Source: Coleofasciculaceae cyanobacterium (GTDB lineage: Bacteria > Cyanobacteriota > Cyanobacteriia > Cyanobacteriales > Xenococcaceae). Taken from it: a DNA stretch of 64,000 nt. The stretch lies in NCBI GenBank assembly GCA_036703275.1, contig DATNPK010000076.1, positions 1-64,000 of the forward strand, written 5' to 3'. How positions within the stretch are numbered: the stretch's first letter is position 1; every line of letters begins with the position of its first letter. Shown here piece after piece: positions 61,053-64,000 of the stretch. The position numbers were made by a program, and so were the translations under genes. Under the pieces are notes generated by a model. That model saw only the letters and a program-made list of their open reading frames with translations, made no database searches and was not told where the DNA came from.

Positions 61053-62528
61053 CTACTGAAACCGAATACGCTCATAAATATTGAGATATTGCGACCCCGC
61101 ACTCTTCCAAGAATAGTCATATTCCATGCCTTGCTGGATTAATTGCTCATATTCTTTGGGATATTCATAATATAGCCCGATCGCTCTTTCCATGACCGAT
61201 TCTAAGGCATGATGATCCATTTGATAGAAAACATAGCCATTACGCTTTTCTGGGGCGTGATGTTGATCGTAGTCGCGGTCAAAGACAGTACTGAGTAAAC
61301 CGCCTACTCCTCTAACTATTGGTATAGTGCCGTATTTTAGACTAATTAACTGAGTTAAGCCACAAGGTTCAAAGTTACTGGGGACAACCATCATGTCTGC
61401 CCCTGTATAGATAAGGTGGGCTAATTCTTCATTAAAGCCAATTTCTAGATGTACGTCGGGATTATCGTTAAGAAAATATTTTTCGTGCAGGAATTTGTTA
61501 TTAACCTCAGGAGAAGTTCCCGAACCCAACAACACAAACTGGGCATTGCGCTCAAGAGCATAATAAATAGCATGATGTACCAGATGTACGCCCTTTTGAT
61601 CATCTAAACGACCGATGTAGGCAATTATCGGTTTGTCGCAATTGTGCAGCAGCAGTCTTTCACGCAGAGCCTGTTTATTCTTGGCTTTGCCTTCAGGCTT
61701 GTCTAAGCTGTACTGGAAAGGAATAAGTTCATCTAGCTTTGGATTCCATAGCTTGTAATCTACACCGTTGAGAATACCGCTAAATTTATCCTGATGAATT
61801 GCTAGGGTATGACCCAAACCATAACCTACATCGGTAAAACGAGCTTCCCAGGCATGGTGGGGAGAAACAGTATTGATATAGTTGGAATAAACAATTCCGC
61901 CTTTCATGAGGTTAAGGGCAAAAGGGTTAAAGTTATCCTGTAAACGAGAATAATCAAAGTAATATTCTGGTCGGTTTAAACCTGTCGCCTTTAAAATTTC
62001 GTTGCCGCAATTGCCTTGATGTCTGAAGTTGTGAATAGTGTAGCAAACTCTTTGACGTTCCATTCCGTAGTACCGGTACATCTCGTACAGCATTACGGGG
62101 ATTAAGCCCGTTTGCCAATCATGGCAATGAATAATATCAGGACGTTTGTTGCTCTTAAGCAAGAATTCCATGGCGGCTTTACTAAAGAAAGCAAACCGCA
62201 TCGGATCGTCGCTACCACCATAAACGTAACCTCGATTAAAAAATGCGTCTTGGCTTTTTGGTTGGATAAAAAAACAAAGCCTACCATGTACCCAACCACA
62301 AAAAACATCACATTTGATTTCCCCACCATACCAAGGCACACCAAGATCGAGATAGGCATCGTGCAAGCCCCAAATATGGTCATATCTCATGCAGTCATAC
62401 ATGGGCAGAATTAGCTCGACACAGTGTTCGCGATTTTCTAATTCTCTGCTCAATCCGTAGACAACATCCCCTAAACCGCCAGCTTTAATTACAGGAGCGC
62501 ATTCAGAGGCAATCTGCACGATGTACAT
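61053..62528 (-). CDS. glgA: Glycogen synthase
   Basis: The 491 residues show GT5 glycogen synthase: the ADP-glucose loop VIKAGGLGDVVYGLSREL near the N terminus, WQTGLIPVMLYEM, and C-terminal FEPCGLTQLISLKYGTIPIVR. The enzyme extends alpha-1,4-glucan with ADP-glucose. Many cyanobacteria carry two glycogen synthases (GlgA1, GlgA2); I cannot tell which this is. It is monocistronic; 258 bp upstream to the histidine kinase gene have no gene. Confidence 0.92.
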   Translation of the reverse strand: MYIVQIASECAPVIKAGGLGDVVYGLSRELENREHCVELILPMYDCMRYDHIWGLHDAYLDLGVPWYGGEIKCDVFCGWVHGRLCFFIQPKSQDAFFNRGYVYGGSDDPMRFAFFSKAAMEFLLKSNKRPDIIHCHDWQTGLIPVMLYEMYRYYGMERQRVCYTIHNFRHQGNCGNEILKATGLNRPEYYFDYSRLQDNFNPFALNLMKGGIVYSNYINTVSPHHAWEARFTDVGYGLGHTLAIHQDKFSGILNGVDYKLWNPKLDELIPFQYSLDKPEGKAKNKQALRERLLLHNCDKPIIAYIGRLDDQKGVHLVHHAIYYALERNAQFVLLGSGTSPEVNNKFLHEKYFLNDNPDVHLEIGFNEELAHLIYTGADMMVVPSNFEPCGLTQLISLKYGTIPIVRGVGGLLSTVFDRDYDQHHAPEKRNGYVFYQMDHHALESVMERAIGLYYEYPKEYEQLIQQGMEYDYSWKSAGSQYLNIYERIRFQ

Positions 62529-62786
62529 AGACTAAAACCCTCTCTTAATAAAACTTTATATTTATCTATATTTATTAAAGATTTTAGACCACAAATTCGA
62601 TTTACGCGGATTAAATAAGTGAAAAAGATAAAAATGTTATTTAAATTTACGGTTAACAGATCTAGAAAATTCTCACGCTCTATATCTTAAGGTTTATGGA
62701 ATCGGGTCTAAAAAGCAAATTTAAGTAAATTCCTCAGCTTAATTCATGTAAAACATCAGCGTGTTTTAAAGCTAAAAGCTAAAAGC

Positions 62787-64000
62787 TTAAAGTGAAAAAT
62801 AGATCGTTGCCCCGCGATCGCATTCACCCTCAGCCCAAACTTTACCACCATGACGATAGATGATGCGCTGTACGGTAGCTAGTCCGATGCCTGTACCTGG
62901 AAACTCGGATTGGCTGTGAAGTCGTTGAAAAGCAGTAAATAATTTATCAGCATATTCGATGTCAAATCCTGCGCCATTATCCCGCAAAAAATAGGTTAAT
63001 TGGCGTTTATTTTTGGTCAAAAGACCAAACTCAATTTTTGCCTGCGATCGCTTGGAAGTATATTTCCAGGCATTATTTAGTAAATTACTCAAGACAATCC
63101 TTAATAGCTGGGGATCTCCCTTGGTTTGCAGATTGGGAGTGACGGTTACCTCTACTTGGCGTTTGGGGTTATCAACCCGTAATTCTTCAACAATATCTAA
63201 GGCGATCGCACTTAAATTAACGTTAACCGAATTCATCTGGCTACGAGTTACCCGCGATAACTGCAATAGAGCATCAATTAAATCACTCATGCGCTTGCTG
63301 TTTGCCTGGATTCTTTGTAAATAGTGCCTCCCGCGATCGTCTAAATTGGGCTGATAGTTTTCCCATAGCACTTGGCTAAAACCGTTGATCACCCTCAAAG
63401 GTGCTTGCAAATCGTGGGATACAGAATAAGAAAAAGATTCCAATTCTCTATTAGCCGCTTCTAACTGTAGGGTACGCTGAGAAAGAGCCTCCTGAGTAGC
63501 AGCTAAGTCAGGGATATCGCTATAGGTGTGGAGTATCGCATAAATTTTCCCTCGACGATCGTACAGAGGCGTAATTACCGTATCAAAATAATGAATTCCA
63601 TCAGGTAGAGTGACCTCTTCTTGGATGTGCAGCACTTGTTTATAGGTAATTGCCTGTTGAATATGCCAAGCAATTTGTTTGGCATATTCTGCTGAAAAAC
63701 ATTCGGCGATCATCTTACCAGTAGCTTCAGAATTTGATAAACAAAGGCTTTGAGCTAATTTAGAATTTATTAAAGAAATATTTTTAGTCTTAACGTCCAC
63801 TACGAAAAGGTAGTATGGAAGCAAATTAATTACAGTTTCTAGCTTTTCGAGAGATTGCGCTGTGTTTTGCTGAACAAAGAACTTGTCTGCACTTACTGAC
63901 TCGATCTGATAATTTTTTTTTCTTCTAGTCTTGGTGCGGTAATATCGGTAACTACACCAGTAAGGCGAATTGGTTGCCCTTCAGCGTTATAGTGCAGTTT
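62787..64000 (-). pseudogene. PAS-sensor histidine kinase, frameshifted, runs off the window
   Basis: The 345-residue main frame has a PAS domain (about residues 1-110), an H-box FSYSVSHDLQAPLRVINGFS, an N-box NNAWKYTSKRSQAKIEF and a G-box DNGAGFDIEYADKL with GTGIGLATVQRII. Upstream, in another frame, the end of a second PAS domain (PIRLTGVVTDITAPRLEEKK) is present. A run of nine T at 63913-63921 (A9 on the coding strand) lies at the frame change. Either the gene is broken by a slip or the poly-A allows slippage. The N terminus is outside the window. Confidence 0.75.

Noticed and set aside
62102-62414. Open frames on both strands inside glgA
   Set aside because: Both are shadows of the well conserved glycogen synthase coding frame.

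Overview
The window is chromosomal DNA of a cyanobacterium. GCGATCGC-type HIP1 octamers recur throughout, the DNA is AT-rich, and several families restricted to or typical of cyanobacteria are present (DUF1815, a DUF6761-like protein, an Asr1405/Asl0597-like protein, a Nit1-cluster remnant, a PHO box of the cyanobacterial type). The abundance of gene debris, toxin-antitoxin pairs and dispersed palindromic repeats would suit a filamentous or baeocyte-forming cyanobacterium with a large genome, but the genus cannot be fixed from this sequence. All calls were made by eye; no database search was run.

Layout. 0-3 kb is a gene graveyard: ends of two Nit1-cluster genes, an ImmA-type protease end, an SNF2 helicase scrap, a 3' half of tRNA-Phe, and a cysteine desulfurase cut by a decayed IS6-family element. 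3-15.2 kb is an unusual metabolic cluster: DUF1838 protein, aspartyl-hydroxylase-like protein, cyclic amidohydrolase, two VOC proteins, quinone-reductase-like MDR, DUF4437 cupin, alpha/beta hydrolase, DUF3598 protein, nitrilase-like protein and aldehyde dehydrogenase. By eye, three of its 'hydrolase/oxygenase' members lack hallmark catalytic residues. A diverged ~130-bp direct repeat lies on either side of the region (about 1.25 kb and 15.3 kb). 15.5-24.6 kb is a decayed defence and mobile-element island: a broken DUF499 ATPase with a small partner, PIN and MazF toxin-antitoxin loci, a two-spacer CRISPR remnant, and a Tn7-like transposon of type V-K CAST architecture (left end with five TnsB-type repeats, tnsB with one stop codon, tnsC, tniQ) but no Cas12k, followed by AAA-ATPase and HsdS fragments.

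24.6-46 kb is mostly ordinary chromosome: nucleotidyltransferase, RlmL-like methyltransferase, MFS transporter, YidD, a polysaccharide locus collapsed by deletion (Wzc-type kinase fused to a DegT fragment, then a glycosyltransferase), two ABC ATPases, a response regulator, GrxD and BolA, an unusual phospholipase-D lipoprotein with an EF-hand loop, a LysR regulator, cysteine desulfurase plus NIL protein, and FolK. 46-64 kb holds a TnpB element, a giant tandem alkaline phosphatase with RTX-like tail preceded by a good PHO-box candidate, then MutS, HisC, RadC, PyrR, PyrC, small membrane or secreted proteins, a VapBC pair, an M28 peptidase, GlgA and a frameshifted histidine kinase running off the window.

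The most distinctive signal is a family of GC-rich palindromic elements of about 48-93 bp. In four separate genes (IS6 transposase, DUF499 ATPase, PIN toxin, TnpB) they sit inside the reading frame without breaking it, in the manner of Rickettsia palindromic elements. Related mosaic copies lie between genes, and one ~220-bp copy breaks the IS6 transposase.
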